In this document: positions 25,783-35,094 of the stretch, piece by piece
How the letters are laid out: each line of letters begins with the position of its first letter
Position numbering within the stretch: the stretch's first letter is position 1
DNA from: UBA5078 sp033721235
GTDB lineage: Bacteria > Pseudomonadota > Gammaproteobacteria > Pseudomonadales > Pseudohongiellaceae
Length of the DNA stretch: 64,000 nt
Reading direction: 5' to 3'
NCBI GenBank assembly: GCA_033721235.1
Contig: JAWWAY010000003.1
Location: 1-64,000, forward strand
The notes under the pieces: model-generated
The model's database searches: none
Seen by the model: only the letters and a program-made list of their open reading frames with translations
Told to the model about the DNA's origin: nothing
Program-made: the position numbers and the translations under genes

Positions 25783-26931
25783 TTAATGACCGTCTTCGTC
25801 ATCTTTTGGTGCTAGGGACAAACCGCCCAAATCCTCTTCGGCTTCCTCATCACCCTCGACGCTACCACCTTTGCCTTCGGAGAGCTGAATGCGTAGACGT
25901 AAATTGTTTTTCGAATCTGCATTACGCAAGGCTTCGTCGAGCGTGATTTTTCCTGCTTTGTATAGATCGTAAAGGGCCGAGTCGAAGGTCTTCATGCCTT
26001 GGTTTTCGGACTTGATCATGACTTCTTTGACTTCGTCTACCTTGCCCTGTTTGATCAGGTCACAAACTCGCGGCGTGCCTAGTAGAATCTCGATGGCGGC
26101 CGCGCGCTTTCCATCTACCGTTGGAATTAGACGTTGGGATACAAAACCCTGTAAGTTTAGTGATAAGTCCATAAACAATTGCTTATGTCTTTCTTCTGGG
26201 AAGAAGTTGATGATTCTGTCTAGGGCCTGGTTAGCGTTGTTGGCGTGCAGCGTCGATAGACATAAGTGGCCGGTTTCGGCGAAGGCTAAAGCATGCTCCA
26301 TGGTTTCTTGACTGCGGATCTCACCGATTAAAATCACATCGGGAGCTTGGCGCAATGTGTTTTGCAGTGCTTCTTCGTAACTCTTGGTGTCGACGCCCAC
26401 TTCACGCTGGTTAATGATGGATTTCTTGTGGCTGTGTACAAACTCAACTGGGTCCTCGATAGTAATGATGTGGCCATCGCTATTGCTGTTTCGATAGTCA
26501 ATCAATGCTGCCAACGAGGTGGACTTACCAGAGCCCGTGCCGCCCACAAATAATATAAGACCTCGCTTTTGCATAATAAGGTCGGTGAGCACGGGCGGTA
26601 GCCCTAGCGATTCCCAGCTGGGAATTTCGGTTTTAATATTACGGGCGACAATGGCTAGTTCGCCCCTTTGCTGGAAGATGTTGACACGAAAGCGGCCAAT
26701 ATCAGGGTCGGATAGTGCGAGATTCATCTCTGGGCTTTTTTCGAACTGTTCTATCTGCTCTGCATTCATTATCTGATAGGCGATTTTCTTAACGGCGCCT
26801 TCAGGAAGCTTTTGATTAATTAAGGGCACTAATTTGCCAAATGCCTTCATGCTTGGCGCAGCACCGGTCGTGAGAAATAGGTCGGAGCCTTCTTTCTCGA
26901 TCATCATTCGTAGCAGATCTTTAAAACCCAT
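25783..26931 (-). CDS. pilU: Type IV pilus retraction ATPase PilU
   Basis: 382 residues. The N-terminal PAS-like domain begins MGFKDLLRMMIEKEGSDLFLTTGAAPSMK. The RecA-like ATPase has Walker A GGTGSGKST, an Asp box ITIEDPVEFVH, Walker B VILIGEIRSQET and a His box TGHLCLSTLHANNA. An acidic C-terminal tail (SVEGDEEAEEDLGGL) and the opening sequence point to PilU rather than PilT. It assists PilT in pulling back pili for twitching and DNA uptake. pilT, normally its upstream neighbour, is not here: the upstream gene is pyrB, 27 bases away. Confidence 0.9.
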   Translation of the reverse strand: MGFKDLLRMMIEKEGSDLFLTTGAAPSMKAFGKLVPLINQKLPEGAVKKIAYQIMNAEQIEQFEKSPEMNLALSDPDIGRFRVNIFQQRGELAIVARNIKTEIPSWESLGLPPVLTDLIMQKRGLILFVGGTGSGKSTSLAALIDYRNSNSDGHIITIEDPVEFVHSHKKSIINQREVGVDTKSYEEALQNTLRQAPDVILIGEIRSQETMEHALAFAETGHLCLSTLHANNANQALDRIINFFPEERHKQLFMDLSLNLQGFVSQRLIPTVDGKRAAAIEILLGTPRVCDLIKQGKVDEVKEVMIKSENQGMKTFDSALYDLYKAGKITLDEALRNADSKNNLRLRIQLSEGKGGSVEGDEEAEEDLGGLSLAPKDDEDGH

Positions 26932-26958
26932 ATTCTATGCCCTTATTACTGGTTTTAA

Positions 26959-27972
26959 TTAAAAACGTCTGGCGGTGTACCAGTTTACCTCGCGGGAGAA
27001 CTGATCAATCTGTTCAACAACGTCTAAGCATAGCGCGAATAGAGCCATACGTACCAAGACGCCGTTATCGGTTTGACGAAATATTGCTAAATTGGGGTGT
27101 TGATTGAGGTCGTTGTCCAATTCGTTTGCCTCGGCTCTCGAGTCTCTTGGCAGCGGGTGCATGATAACAGTCTTGGGTTGACAGTAGCGGGTGTAGATAG
27201 CCTCGTTCAGGCGGAAGCGACCGCGATAGATATCCGCCTCCATTTTGGTGGTAAATCGCTCTTCCTGAATACGCGTCAGATACACCGTATCGTTGCCCGT
27301 TAAGCCGTTTTCCATATCCTCTGTCTCAATGACCGTATGGCCACTGAAGCGCAGTTCATCGACGATGCCCTCGGGCATGCGCAGCTCTTTTGGTGATATC
27401 AGTGTAAATGTGACGTTTTCGTAGAGCTTGATAAGTTGGGACAAGGAATGCACGGTGCGGCCATGCTTTAAGTCGCCAATCATCGCTATGCGCATATTGT
27501 CGATAGTCTGGCCAAAGCTGCCGAGCTCTTTGCGAATAGTGTATAGATCGAGCAGGGCTTGGCTAGGGTGTTCATTAGGGCCGTCCCCTCCGTTGATGAC
27601 GGGGGCACGGCTGGCTTTAGCAAATTCGGCGACCGAGCCCGCTTGTGGGTGGCGCATGACAACGATGTCATTATAGCCGGAGATGACGCGGGCTGTGTCG
27701 TAGAGCGATTCACCCTTGGAAATAGAAGAGGTCTTAACATCGGTGGTTTCGCGTACTTCGCCGCCCAGAAGGTTGAAGGCACAGCCGAAGCTGAGGCGAG
27801 TTCGTGTGCTAGGTTCGAAGAATAGATTACCTAATATCGCACCATCGAGCACTTTGGTGACTCGTTCGCGGTGAGCGTAAGGCACCATTCTGTCGGCGAC
27901 TTCAAAGACTCGCTCTACGTCGCTACGTTCAAACTGGTTTACGCTAATAATATGGGCGCCGGGAAAATGCAT
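26959..27972 (-). CDS. pyrB: Aspartate carbamoyltransferase catalytic subunit
   Basis: 337 residues. The carbamoyl-phosphate motif is FFEPSTRTRLSFGCA, the KGES loop appears as SISKGESLYDT, the HPSQALLDLYT box is intact, and MIGDLKHGRTVHSL with PLPRDSRAEANELD marks the aspartate domain. It commits carbamoyl phosphate to pyrimidines in the cytosol. No regulatory subunit (pyrI) and no inactive dihydroorotase-like pyrC' follows it, although the latter is common beside pseudomonad pyrB; the downstream gene is pilU. A true pyrC lies at 52153-53196. It diverges from sbcB. Confidence 0.95.
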   Translation of the reverse strand: MHFPGAHIISVNQFERSDVERVFEVADRMVPYAHRERVTKVLDGAILGNLFFEPSTRTRLSFGCAFNLLGGEVRETTDVKTSSISKGESLYDTARVISGYNDIVVMRHPQAGSVAEFAKASRAPVINGGDGPNEHPSQALLDLYTIRKELGSFGQTIDNMRIAMIGDLKHGRTVHSLSQLIKLYENVTFTLISPKELRMPEGIVDELRFSGHTVIETEDMENGLTGNDTVYLTRIQEERFTTKMEADIYRGRFRLNEAIYTRYCQPKTVIMHPLPRDSRAEANELDNDLNQHPNLAIFRQTDNGVLVRMALFALCLDVVEQIDQFSREVNWYTARRF

Positions 27973-28122
27973 AGTGTTAAATCTGACCTGTGTGTCTATC
28001 GCGTTGCTGATGGGTGCAAATACTAAACTAATGGCACGAGTGAAGGAATGCGTTATCGCTAATTTGCTGTAATATGCACAGACGATTGGATAGGGCTACA
28101 TAGTGGATAGGCGGAGGATGGC

Positions 28123-29574
28123 TTGAGCAATACGATTTACTGGCACGACTACGAGACCTTTGGGGTAAATCCACGTCAAGACCGCGCGTCTCAGTTTGCC
28201 GGTATTCGCACCGACGAAGACCTCAATGAGCTTGGCGATCCCTTAATGGTATACTGCCAGCCCGCACCCGATATGCTCCCCAGCCCCTATGCAAGCTTGG
28301 TGACAGGCATAAGCCCTTATAAGGCCTTGGCAGAAGGGCTCTGTGAGGCTGAGTTTATCGCTTTGATTCATAAAGAGTTTTCCGTCCCTGGTACCTGTGT
28401 GAGTGGCTATAATAGCCTGCGTTTCGATGATGAAGTCACGCGTCAGCTACTGTATCGCAACTTCTACGACCCCTATGAGCGTGAGTGGCGCAATGGTAAT
28501 TCACGCTGGGACATTATCGATATGGTGCGTCTATGCTATGCCTTGCGCCCCGAGGGTATCGAGTGGCCTAGGAAAGAGGATGGGACGCCGTCTTTTCGCC
28601 TTGAAGAGCTTACTGCTGCTAATGGCATCTCTCACGCGGATGCGCACGATGCCTTGGCAGATGTTCGCGCGACTATCGCTATGGCGAAGCTAATTAAGCA
28701 GAAGCAGCCGCGGCTTTATGAATACGTCTATAAACTACGCAGTAAACATGAAGTGAATGCGCTGCTGGATGTGGTGAAAAAGACTCCTGTCATTCATGTG
28801 TCGTCTATGTATCCAGCGTCTCGGGCCTGTTTGTCCTTAGTCTCTCCTGTGAGTAGTCACCCCAAGGACAAGAATGGCTATATTGTCTATGATTTGCGAG
28901 TGGACCCTAGGCAGTTTCTTGGTTTATCTGCGCAGCAGATTACTGAGCGTTTATTCACTCGCAGTGAAGACTTGAAGGAGGGAGAGGAGCGTGTGCCATT
29001 GAAGGTGGTGCATAGTAATCGCTGCCCCGTTATTGGAAGCGCTAAACTTCTTGAGGCCGAGAGCGCGGATAGGTTTGAGATTGATATGGCAGCTGCTCGC
29101 GATCATTGGCAAGTCTTGCTCGATAACCCAGAGCTTATTCAACGCTTTACCACCGCCTTTGATACCGAATATGAAGCGCCTGCGGGTCAGCAGGATCCAG
29201 ACTTTATGATTTATTCGGGCGGCTTTTTTGGTGCCAGCGACAAACAGGCGATGGCGCAGATTCGAGGGAGTACGGCCGAACAATTGCAAGATTGGCAGCC
29301 TAGTTTTCGCGATCAACGTTTGGCGCCCATGTTGCTGCGTTACCGGGCGCGAAACTATCCGGAAACCTTGAACGCCGAAGAACAGCAGCGCTGGCAACAA
29401 TACCGAAGCCAGCAACTGCTGCGCGCAAAGGATGACACTGGCGCAGGCGTCTCGCTCGAGCAATTCGATGAAGATTTGGCGCAGATTATAGCCGCCGGTT
29501 TAAATGAGACTCAGCAAGTGTTGGTAGAGGACTTGCAGCGCTATAAGCAACAATTGCTGCAAACAGTATCGTAA
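28123..29574 (+). CDS. sbcB: Exodeoxyribonuclease I
   Basis: 483 residues, close to E. coli ExoI (475). The DEDDh exonuclease domain opens with IYWHDYETFGVNPRQDRASQFAGIRTD (catalytic D and E). SRWDIIDMVRLCYALRP and ISHADAHDALADVRATIAMA supply the later His/Asp residues, followed by the SH3-like and C-terminal domains that grip single-stranded DNA. It digests ssDNA 3' to 5' and acts in mismatch and recombination repair. The start is TTG 28123, six bases after GGAGG (28113-28117). An ATG at 28118 abuts the ribosome site and encodes only Met-Ala-stop, its TGA overlapping the TTG. Confidence 0.93.
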   Translation: MSNTIYWHDYETFGVNPRQDRASQFAGIRTDEDLNELGDPLMVYCQPAPDMLPSPYASLVTGISPYKALAEGLCEAEFIALIHKEFSVPGTCVSGYNSLRFDDEVTRQLLYRNFYDPYEREWRNGNSRWDIIDMVRLCYALRPEGIEWPRKEDGTPSFRLEELTAANGISHADAHDALADVRATIAMAKLIKQKQPRLYEYVYKLRSKHEVNALLDVVKKTPVIHVSSMYPASRACLSLVSPVSSHPKDKNGYIVYDLRVDPRQFLGLSAQQITERLFTRSEDLKEGEERVPLKVVHSNRCPVIGSAKLLEAESADRFEIDMAAARDHWQVLLDNPELIQRFTTAFDTEYEAPAGQQDPDFMIYSGGFFGASDKQAMAQIRGSTAEQLQDWQPSFRDQRLAPMLLRYRARNYPETLNAEEQQRWQQYRSQQLLRAKDDTGAGVSLEQFDEDLAQIIAAGLNETQQVLVEDLQRYKQQLLQTVS

Positions 29575-29632
29575 AAATTCAATGACTGAAGCTGGACCCC
29601 GCGCACGTTTATAACGCAGATTTGGAATCACT

Positions 29633-31438
29633 ATGTCTACAGATACTCAGCCCCAAAAAGCCGCTATAGCCAGTTTGCGAAAAGCCTTTGGTTTTCTGCG
29701 GCCTTATCGCTTGCAAATGATGTTTGCCACTTTTGCCTTAATTTTTACCGCGGGCATTAGTTTGTTGCTGGTGCAGTTTGTGCGCATCATTGTGGATTCT
29801 GGCTTCGTCGCCGGTTCATCCCAGTCTTTGGGTTTGGCCATTTCCGGTTTTATGGTAGTGGCGATCTTACAAGCGATAGGAACCTTCGCGCGTTTTTACT
29901 GCGTTTCTTGGTTGGGTGAACGCGTGACCGCCGATATCCGGCGCGCAGTCTTCTCCCATTTGATGACTTTGCATCCAGGATATTTCGAAGAGAATCTTAG
30001 CGGCGAGATTCAGTCTCGTATCACGACCGATACGACCTTGTTGCAGACCGTTATCGGCTCCTCTGTCTCGGTTGCATTGCGCAATCTATTGATGCTGATT
30101 GGCGGCGTGGTGTTTCTTTTTATCTCTAACCCTAAGCTGACGAGCATTGTGCTGCTATGCATCCCCTTAGTGGTTGCTCCTATTCTAATTTTTGGTCGTA
30201 GGGTGCGTCACTTATCCCGCAACTCGCAAGACGAAATAGCAAATGTGGGGGCCTTTGTTAGCGAGAGCATTCAGTATATTAAAACGGTTCAGGCTTATAA
30301 CCACCAGCTAGAGGAAGAGCGAATATTTGGTGAGAGGGCAGAGGCCGCATTCACCGTAGCGCTAGCAAGAATTCGCTCGCGGGCGTTCTTAATTACCATC
30401 GTAATCACATTGGTATTTGGAACCATTGCAGCCATGATTTGGGCAGGTGGGCAGGCGGTCATTAGCGGTAATCTGACTGCGGGTGAATTAACGGCATTTG
30501 TGGTTTATGCGGTGATCGTCGGCTCTGCCGTTGGTTCCATTAGTCAAGTGATAGGCGACTTGCAGCGAGCGGCTGGGGCCACAGAGCGCTTAATGGAATT
30601 GCTAGAGGCTCCTAGCGACATTCTTTCACCCGCAAACCCCAAGAGCTTACCCGAGCCGTTTCAAGGCAAAATCGAATTTGAAAAAGTAAGCTTTAGTTAT
30701 CCGACACGTTTATCGACCAAGGCAATAGATGAGCTAGATTTATGTGTGGAGCCGGGAAGTAGCGTGGCCTTAGTGGGAGCGTCTGGGGCAGGTAAGTCCA
30801 CATTGTTTGATCTGATTCTACGCTTCTATGACCCCGCTGGCGGTCGTATTTTATTAGATGGCGTTGAAACACGGCAGCTGTCCTTATTCGACCTGCGCTC
30901 CAAAATGGCCATCGTTGCCCAGCAGCCCGCCATGTTTACGGGGAATGTACGCGAGAATATTCGCTATGGGCGGCCGAGTGCCAGCGATGCAGAAGTTGAA
31001 GCGGCGGCCGAGGCTGCTTTCGCAAGCGAGTTTATTGCTGCGTTGCCACAAGGCTACGATAGTTACTTGGGCGAGTCCGGTATTCGACTCTCTGGTGGGC
31101 AGAAACAGCGCCTAGCAATCGCCAGAGCGGTATTAAGCGATGCGCCTATTTTGCTATTGGATGAGGCTACTAGTGCCTTGGATGCCGAAAGTGAGCGAAA
31201 GGTGCAAGTAGCGCTTGAGAGGCTGATGCAAAACCGAACTACCATTATCATTGCGCATCGACTAGCCACCGTAAAAAATGTCGATAAAATAATTGTAATG
31301 GACGCGGGTAAGGTGGTTGCTCAGGGCCGTCATAACGAGCTGATCGCTTCAAGCCCCTTGTATGCCAACTTAGCAGCCTTACAGTTTGCCAATGAGTCTA
31401 TCGATTCGCCTGATAATAGTATTAGTGAGCCTAGTTAG
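29633..31438 (+). CDS. MsbA-like ABC exporter (fused permease and ATPase)
   Basis: 601 residues. Six TM helices span about 25-305, and the nucleotide-binding domain spans about 345-585. The NBD has Walker A GASGAGKST, the Q-loop IVAQQPAMFTGNVRENIRYG, the signature RLSGGQKQRLAIARA, Walker B ILLLDEATSALD and switch IAHRLATV, all intact. It works as a homodimer in the inner membrane. MsbA/LmrA-like proteins flip lipids or drugs. The next two forward genes encode an acyltransferase and a sulfotransferase, making a lipid substrate attractive, but this is inference. It begins 58 bases after sbcB. Confidence 0.9.
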   Translation: MSTDTQPQKAAIASLRKAFGFLRPYRLQMMFATFALIFTAGISLLLVQFVRIIVDSGFVAGSSQSLGLAISGFMVVAILQAIGTFARFYCVSWLGERVTADIRRAVFSHLMTLHPGYFEENLSGEIQSRITTDTTLLQTVIGSSVSVALRNLLMLIGGVVFLFISNPKLTSIVLLCIPLVVAPILIFGRRVRHLSRNSQDEIANVGAFVSESIQYIKTVQAYNHQLEEERIFGERAEAAFTVALARIRSRAFLITIVITLVFGTIAAMIWAGGQAVISGNLTAGELTAFVVYAVIVGSAVGSISQVIGDLQRAAGATERLMELLEAPSDILSPANPKSLPEPFQGKIEFEKVSFSYPTRLSTKAIDELDLCVEPGSSVALVGASGAGKSTLFDLILRFYDPAGGRILLDGVETRQLSLFDLRSKMAIVAQQPAMFTGNVRENIRYGRPSASDAEVEAAAEAAFASEFIAALPQGYDSYLGESGIRLSGGQKQRLAIARAVLSDAPILLLDEATSALDAESERKVQVALERLMQNRTTIIIAHRLATVKNVDKIIVMDAGKVVAQGRHNELIASSPLYANLAALQFANESIDSPDNSISEPS

Positions 31439-31533
31439 CGCTCCGGCTTTGTCGTTTGCTGTAATCGAGCAAAGTGAGTAGAATCGCGAGCAAAAATTTA
31501 CCCCGCCTGAGGGCATAGCGAAGCGAAGTAATT

Positions 31534-32682
31534 ATGGATCAGTTTAAGGAAATTAGGCCTTACCATGACGAAGAAGTGCGTCCCGTTATCGATGGACTAT
31601 TGGATACCCCCGATTTTATCAATAGTATAGCGGGTTTTGCTCTACCAACACTGTATCGCTATGCGCCCAGAATTGCTCGGTTTCTAACAGAAAAAAAACT
31701 ACGTAAGCAGCTTAAGCATGTGGACTCTGTTAGCAGTATGCAGAGTGTTATCGCTGTATACATGGATGAGATGATAGAAAGAACTGCACCGAGGCTTACT
31801 CACTCGGGGCTAGAAAAACTGTCCAAAGATAAATCCTATCTGTTTGTTAGCAATCATCGCGATATAGCAATGGACCCCGCATTTGTTAATTACATGCTTT
31901 ATCACGCAGGTTTTGACACGGTTCGCATCGCTATCGGCGATAATCTTTTGAAACGCCCCTTCGTTAATGATTTGATGAGGCTCAATAAGAGCTTTATCGT
32001 CATGCGCTCGCTAAAGGGCAGGGAATTGCTCAAATCGTCTAAGCTATTGTCTGAGTATATTCATCATTGCATTGAGACAGGTCATAATGTTTGGATAGCC
32101 CAGCGAGAAGGGCGAGCAAAAGACGGTGTCGATAAGACAGATACTGCCTTGTTAAAAATGCTTTCAATGGCCAAGCGCTCTGAGGGGTTTAGTGGCTCGC
32201 TTAATGCGCTCAATATTGTTCCCGTTAGTATCTCTTACGAGGTTGATCCTTGCGATGCAATGAAGGCAGATGAGCTTTATCAGAAAGCGGAGAAGGGAAG
32301 CTTCCAGAAAGATGATCAAAGCGATATTAATAGTATTGTTACAGGAATGATCGGTTTCAAAGGGCATGTGCATGTGGCTTTCGGCGATGAGATCAAGTTA
32401 GAGAGCGATGACGCAGAAGAAGCGGCCCAGATTATCGATGATCAGGTACTTGCCAATTATCAGCTACAAGCGACCAACTATGCCGCCTTGTATAAACTGA
32501 TGGCACTTTGCCCAGAACAAGTACCAGAATTAAAATTGCCCAAGGCTGAATCTGATCTGCGCTCTCAAGAAAGTGTGATTGCATTCGAGAAGCGCCTAGC
32601 CGAAATACCAGAGAATCAAAGACTCTATTTCCTAAGAATGTACGCTAATCCAGTGATTAGGCGTTTTGCCAGCACTTCATGA
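31534..32682 (+). CDS. PlsC-like glycerol-phosphate acyltransferase family protein
   Basis: 382 residues. The acyltransferase core is near 105-260: FVSNHRDIAMDPAFVNYML (block I), FIVMRSLKGRELL (block II), WIAQREGRAKDG (block III, glycerol-phosphate contact) and LNIVPVSISYEVDP (block IV). Block I has five residues between the His and the likely catalytic Asp (or uses D immediately after R), whereas PlsC has four (HX4D). The same NHRDI-x-x-D form is, from memory, typical of a distinct group of bacterial lipid acyltransferases. No TM helix is obvious; it is probably peripheral on the cytoplasmic membrane face. It lies between an ABC exporter and a sulfotransferase, same strand. Confidence 0.82.
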   Translation: MDQFKEIRPYHDEEVRPVIDGLLDTPDFINSIAGFALPTLYRYAPRIARFLTEKKLRKQLKHVDSVSSMQSVIAVYMDEMIERTAPRLTHSGLEKLSKDKSYLFVSNHRDIAMDPAFVNYMLYHAGFDTVRIAIGDNLLKRPFVNDLMRLNKSFIVMRSLKGRELLKSSKLLSEYIHHCIETGHNVWIAQREGRAKDGVDKTDTALLKMLSMAKRSEGFSGSLNALNIVPVSISYEVDPCDAMKADELYQKAEKGSFQKDDQSDINSIVTGMIGFKGHVHVAFGDEIKLESDDAEEAAQIIDDQVLANYQLQATNYAALYKLMALCPEQVPELKLPKAESDLRSQESVIAFEKRLAEIPENQRLYFLRMYANPVIRRFASTS

Positions 32683-32730
32683 GTGAAGGTGGCTTGCCTA
32701 TAGCGCGCACTTAGAACTGCGGCGAAGATA

Positions 32731-33786
32731 ATGAAACTAATTGTCTACTGTGGCTTACACAAAACCGGTACCAGCACTATTCAAAATGCCTGCGCTAGGC
32801 ATAGAGATACTCTGATGGATCGAGGGATATTTTACCCCTTGGCAAAAGGTTTGAGAGGGGGGGAGTCACCAGCAAATCACTCCCGCTTAGTGCGCCAAGC
32901 ATTTAGGTCGCATCTGCCGCTGAGCTTTTCTGGAAAAGAGTATAAGAGTAAGGATAGCCTGAAAGAGAACACCGGTAAGCAAGCTACTCAGGGCTTGCTC
33001 GATAATATGCTCTACAGGGCGCAAGGGCGCGATATGCTCATCATCGCAGAGAATATCTCCACTTTGAGCGAAGAAGAGTTGCAGGAGTTTGCGGAGTTCT
33101 TTGCCAAACGATCCTATTCTATTGAGCTGTATTGTTGCTTACGTAGACCGAAAGAGTGGCTGAACTCTTTGCTTGCCCAAAGAGTAGCTGGAGAACAAGG
33201 TCCGGGCCTTGTAATGCCGCATGCTATTGTCGATTTACTCAAACAGAATGCTGGTGTTGCAGCTCGCGCTCGGAAAATGGAAAGTTGGCAAAGCGATTGT
33301 CATTTTTTCAGTTTCGAGCAGGCGATTGCGCACCCTCAAGGTCTTTTCGCGAATTTCTTAGAACTTATTGGCCTCGAAACCTTGGAGCTAGATGTATCAC
33401 GTAGAGACAATAGCCGGTATAGCGATTTGGCGGTGCGTCTCATTTCCCAATTGATGAGCAGTTTTGGTCACCGTACTTTTAGTGTTCAGGCTAATAATCT
33501 ATTTTTGTACTTGCAGCGATTGCCCTTGCTTAAGCAACTACCGGGGCGCTCTTTTAGTTTATTGGCGAGAGAGGTAAAGCCATTCGAGTCTAGGCTTGCC
33601 GCAGATAATGAATGGCTCGGAGAGAAATTTGGGAGCAAATTCTGCGATAGCTCTGCTCGGTTTCCCACAGAACTGGAGCCTATCGACCTGATTGAGGCGC
33701 TTGAACTGCTGCAAAATAGCCACATTGAGTATGATAATGTGCGTCAGGCGATCGAGAAGGTCCTGCGGACTTGGCCTAGACAATAA
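32731..33786 (+). CDS. Sulfotransferase family protein
   Basis: 351 residues. The N-terminal GLHKTGTSTIQ is the 5'-phosphosulfate-binding loop of PAPS-dependent sulfotransferases, and CCLRRPKEWLNSLLAQ near 135-150 matches the 3'-phosphate-binding region with the R-P and Ser. The rest is helical with no TM segment. It would move sulfate from PAPS to a lipid or glycan. It starts 48 bases after the acyltransferase gene, so the two are likely co-transcribed. The acceptor is unknown; no other sulfation or PAPS genes are in the window. Confidence 0.78.
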   Translation: MKLIVYCGLHKTGTSTIQNACARHRDTLMDRGIFYPLAKGLRGGESPANHSRLVRQAFRSHLPLSFSGKEYKSKDSLKENTGKQATQGLLDNMLYRAQGRDMLIIAENISTLSEEELQEFAEFFAKRSYSIELYCCLRRPKEWLNSLLAQRVAGEQGPGLVMPHAIVDLLKQNAGVAARARKMESWQSDCHFFSFEQAIAHPQGLFANFLELIGLETLELDVSRRDNSRYSDLAVRLISQLMSSFGHRTFSVQANNLFLYLQRLPLLKQLPGRSFSLLAREVKPFESRLAADNEWLGEKFGSKFCDSSARFPTELEPIDLIEALELLQNSHIEYDNVRQAIEKVLRTWPRQ

Positions 33787-33806
33787 AACTAAGTTGATTT
33801 GATTGC

Positions 33807-35090
33807 TTAGGTATCACACAGCCCCAAAAACAGATCGAAGTAAGTGGGAAAGGTTTTAGACGTGCAAGCAGGGTCGTTGATGGTGATTTCTGCGTCGCCA
33901 AAGGCGGCTAACGAGAAGCACATGGCCATACGGTGGTCGTCATAGGTATCGATACTGGTACTGTTTAAGCTTGCTGGCGGGGTAATCGCGATATAGTCCT
34001 CGCCTTCATCAACTTCCGCTCCGAGTTTCCGCAGCTCTGTTGCCATGGCGCTTAATCTATCTGTCTCTTTCACTCGCCAGTTATAAATATTACGAATTGT
34101 CGTAGGACCCGAAGCGAAAAGCGCTGTGGTCGCGATGGTCATGGCGGCATCGGGAATGTGATTAAGGTCGATATCGATCCCAGTTAAGTCGCCCTTAGAG
34201 ACTTCTACCCAGGTCTCGCCCCACTTGACCTTAGCTCCCATGGCTTCCAACACCTCAGCGAAGCGCACATCACCTTGGACGCTGCTAGTGCCGCAGCCAT
34301 TCACCCGGACAGTCCCGCCAGCAATTGCTGCGGCTGCCAGAAAGTACGAGGCGGATGAGGCATCACCCTCAATCATGAAATCACCGGGGCTTTTGTATTG
34401 CTGTCCCGCTTTAATAGTGAAGCGTCGGTAGTCATCGTTAATAACTTCAACGCCAAATTTCGCCATGATGTCTAGGGTGATTAAGATATAGGGTTTGGAG
34501 ACTAGCTCGCCCTCTACCTCAATAATTAAGTCCTCACTGCAAAAGGGCGCTACCATTAACATGGCCGTTAAGAACTGGCTGGAGATATTGCCCTTAATGC
34601 TCACAGTTCCGCCTGTCAGAGCTTGACCTGTGATACGCAGGGGCGGGTAGTCCTCATTTGCTAAGTACTGAATGTCGGCACCGCAGGAGCGAAGACAATC
34701 GACTAAATCGCCGATGGGACGTTCATACATACGAGGCTCACCGATGAGGGTGAATTCGCCTTGGCTGGCACTCAATGCTGCACACAAGGGGCGCATGGCG
34801 GTGCCAGCATTGCCAAGGAAAATCTCCAAAGGCTCAGCGCAGGCAAAGACACCGGCGTTTCCTTGTAGCTCGCAAATCTGATTGTCATTTTCAGTGCTAA
34901 GCGTTAGGCCTAATTGGTTTAGGGCATTGCGCATATGGCGCACATCGTCGCTATCTAATAAATTACTTAGCCGAGTGTTTCCCGCTGACAAGGCGGCCAA
35001 GAGTAAGGCTCTATTGGACAAGCTCTTAGAGCCGGGAAGAGTAACTTCGCCGGAGATTGAACATAACTTCGGTAATGTAAGTGTTTCCAT
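33807..35090 (-). CDS. aroA: 3-phosphoshikimate 1-carboxyvinyltransferase (EPSP synthase)
   Basis: 427 residues, the same length as the E. coli enzyme. It shows LPGSKSLSNRALLLAALSAG (shikimate-phosphate Lys/Ser), FLGNAGTAMRPL (the PEP-binding region of class I, with Gly and Pro positions intact), SSQFLTAMLM, YFLAAAAIAGGTV, IPDAAMTIA and KETDRLSAM. It joins shikimate-3-phosphate with PEP for aromatic amino acid synthesis in the cytosol. The sequence features are of class I, the glyphosate-sensitive type. It follows the DUF349 gene by 4 bases and is probably co-transcribed. Confidence 0.95.
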   Translation of the reverse strand: METLTLPKLCSISGEVTLPGSKSLSNRALLLAALSAGNTRLSNLLDSDDVRHMRNALNQLGLTLSTENDNQICELQGNAGVFACAEPLEIFLGNAGTAMRPLCAALSASQGEFTLIGEPRMYERPIGDLVDCLRSCGADIQYLANEDYPPLRITGQALTGGTVSIKGNISSQFLTAMLMVAPFCSEDLIIEVEGELVSKPYILITLDIMAKFGVEVINDDYRRFTIKAGQQYKSPGDFMIEGDASSASYFLAAAAIAGGTVRVNGCGTSSVQGDVRFAEVLEAMGAKVKWGETWVEVSKGDLTGIDIDLNHIPDAAMTIATTALFASGPTTIRNIYNWRVKETDRLSAMATELRKLGAEVDEGEDYIAITPPASLNSTSIDTYDDHRMAMCFSLAAFGDAEITINDPACTSKTFPTYFDLFLGLCDT

Positions 35091-35094
35091 ATAA

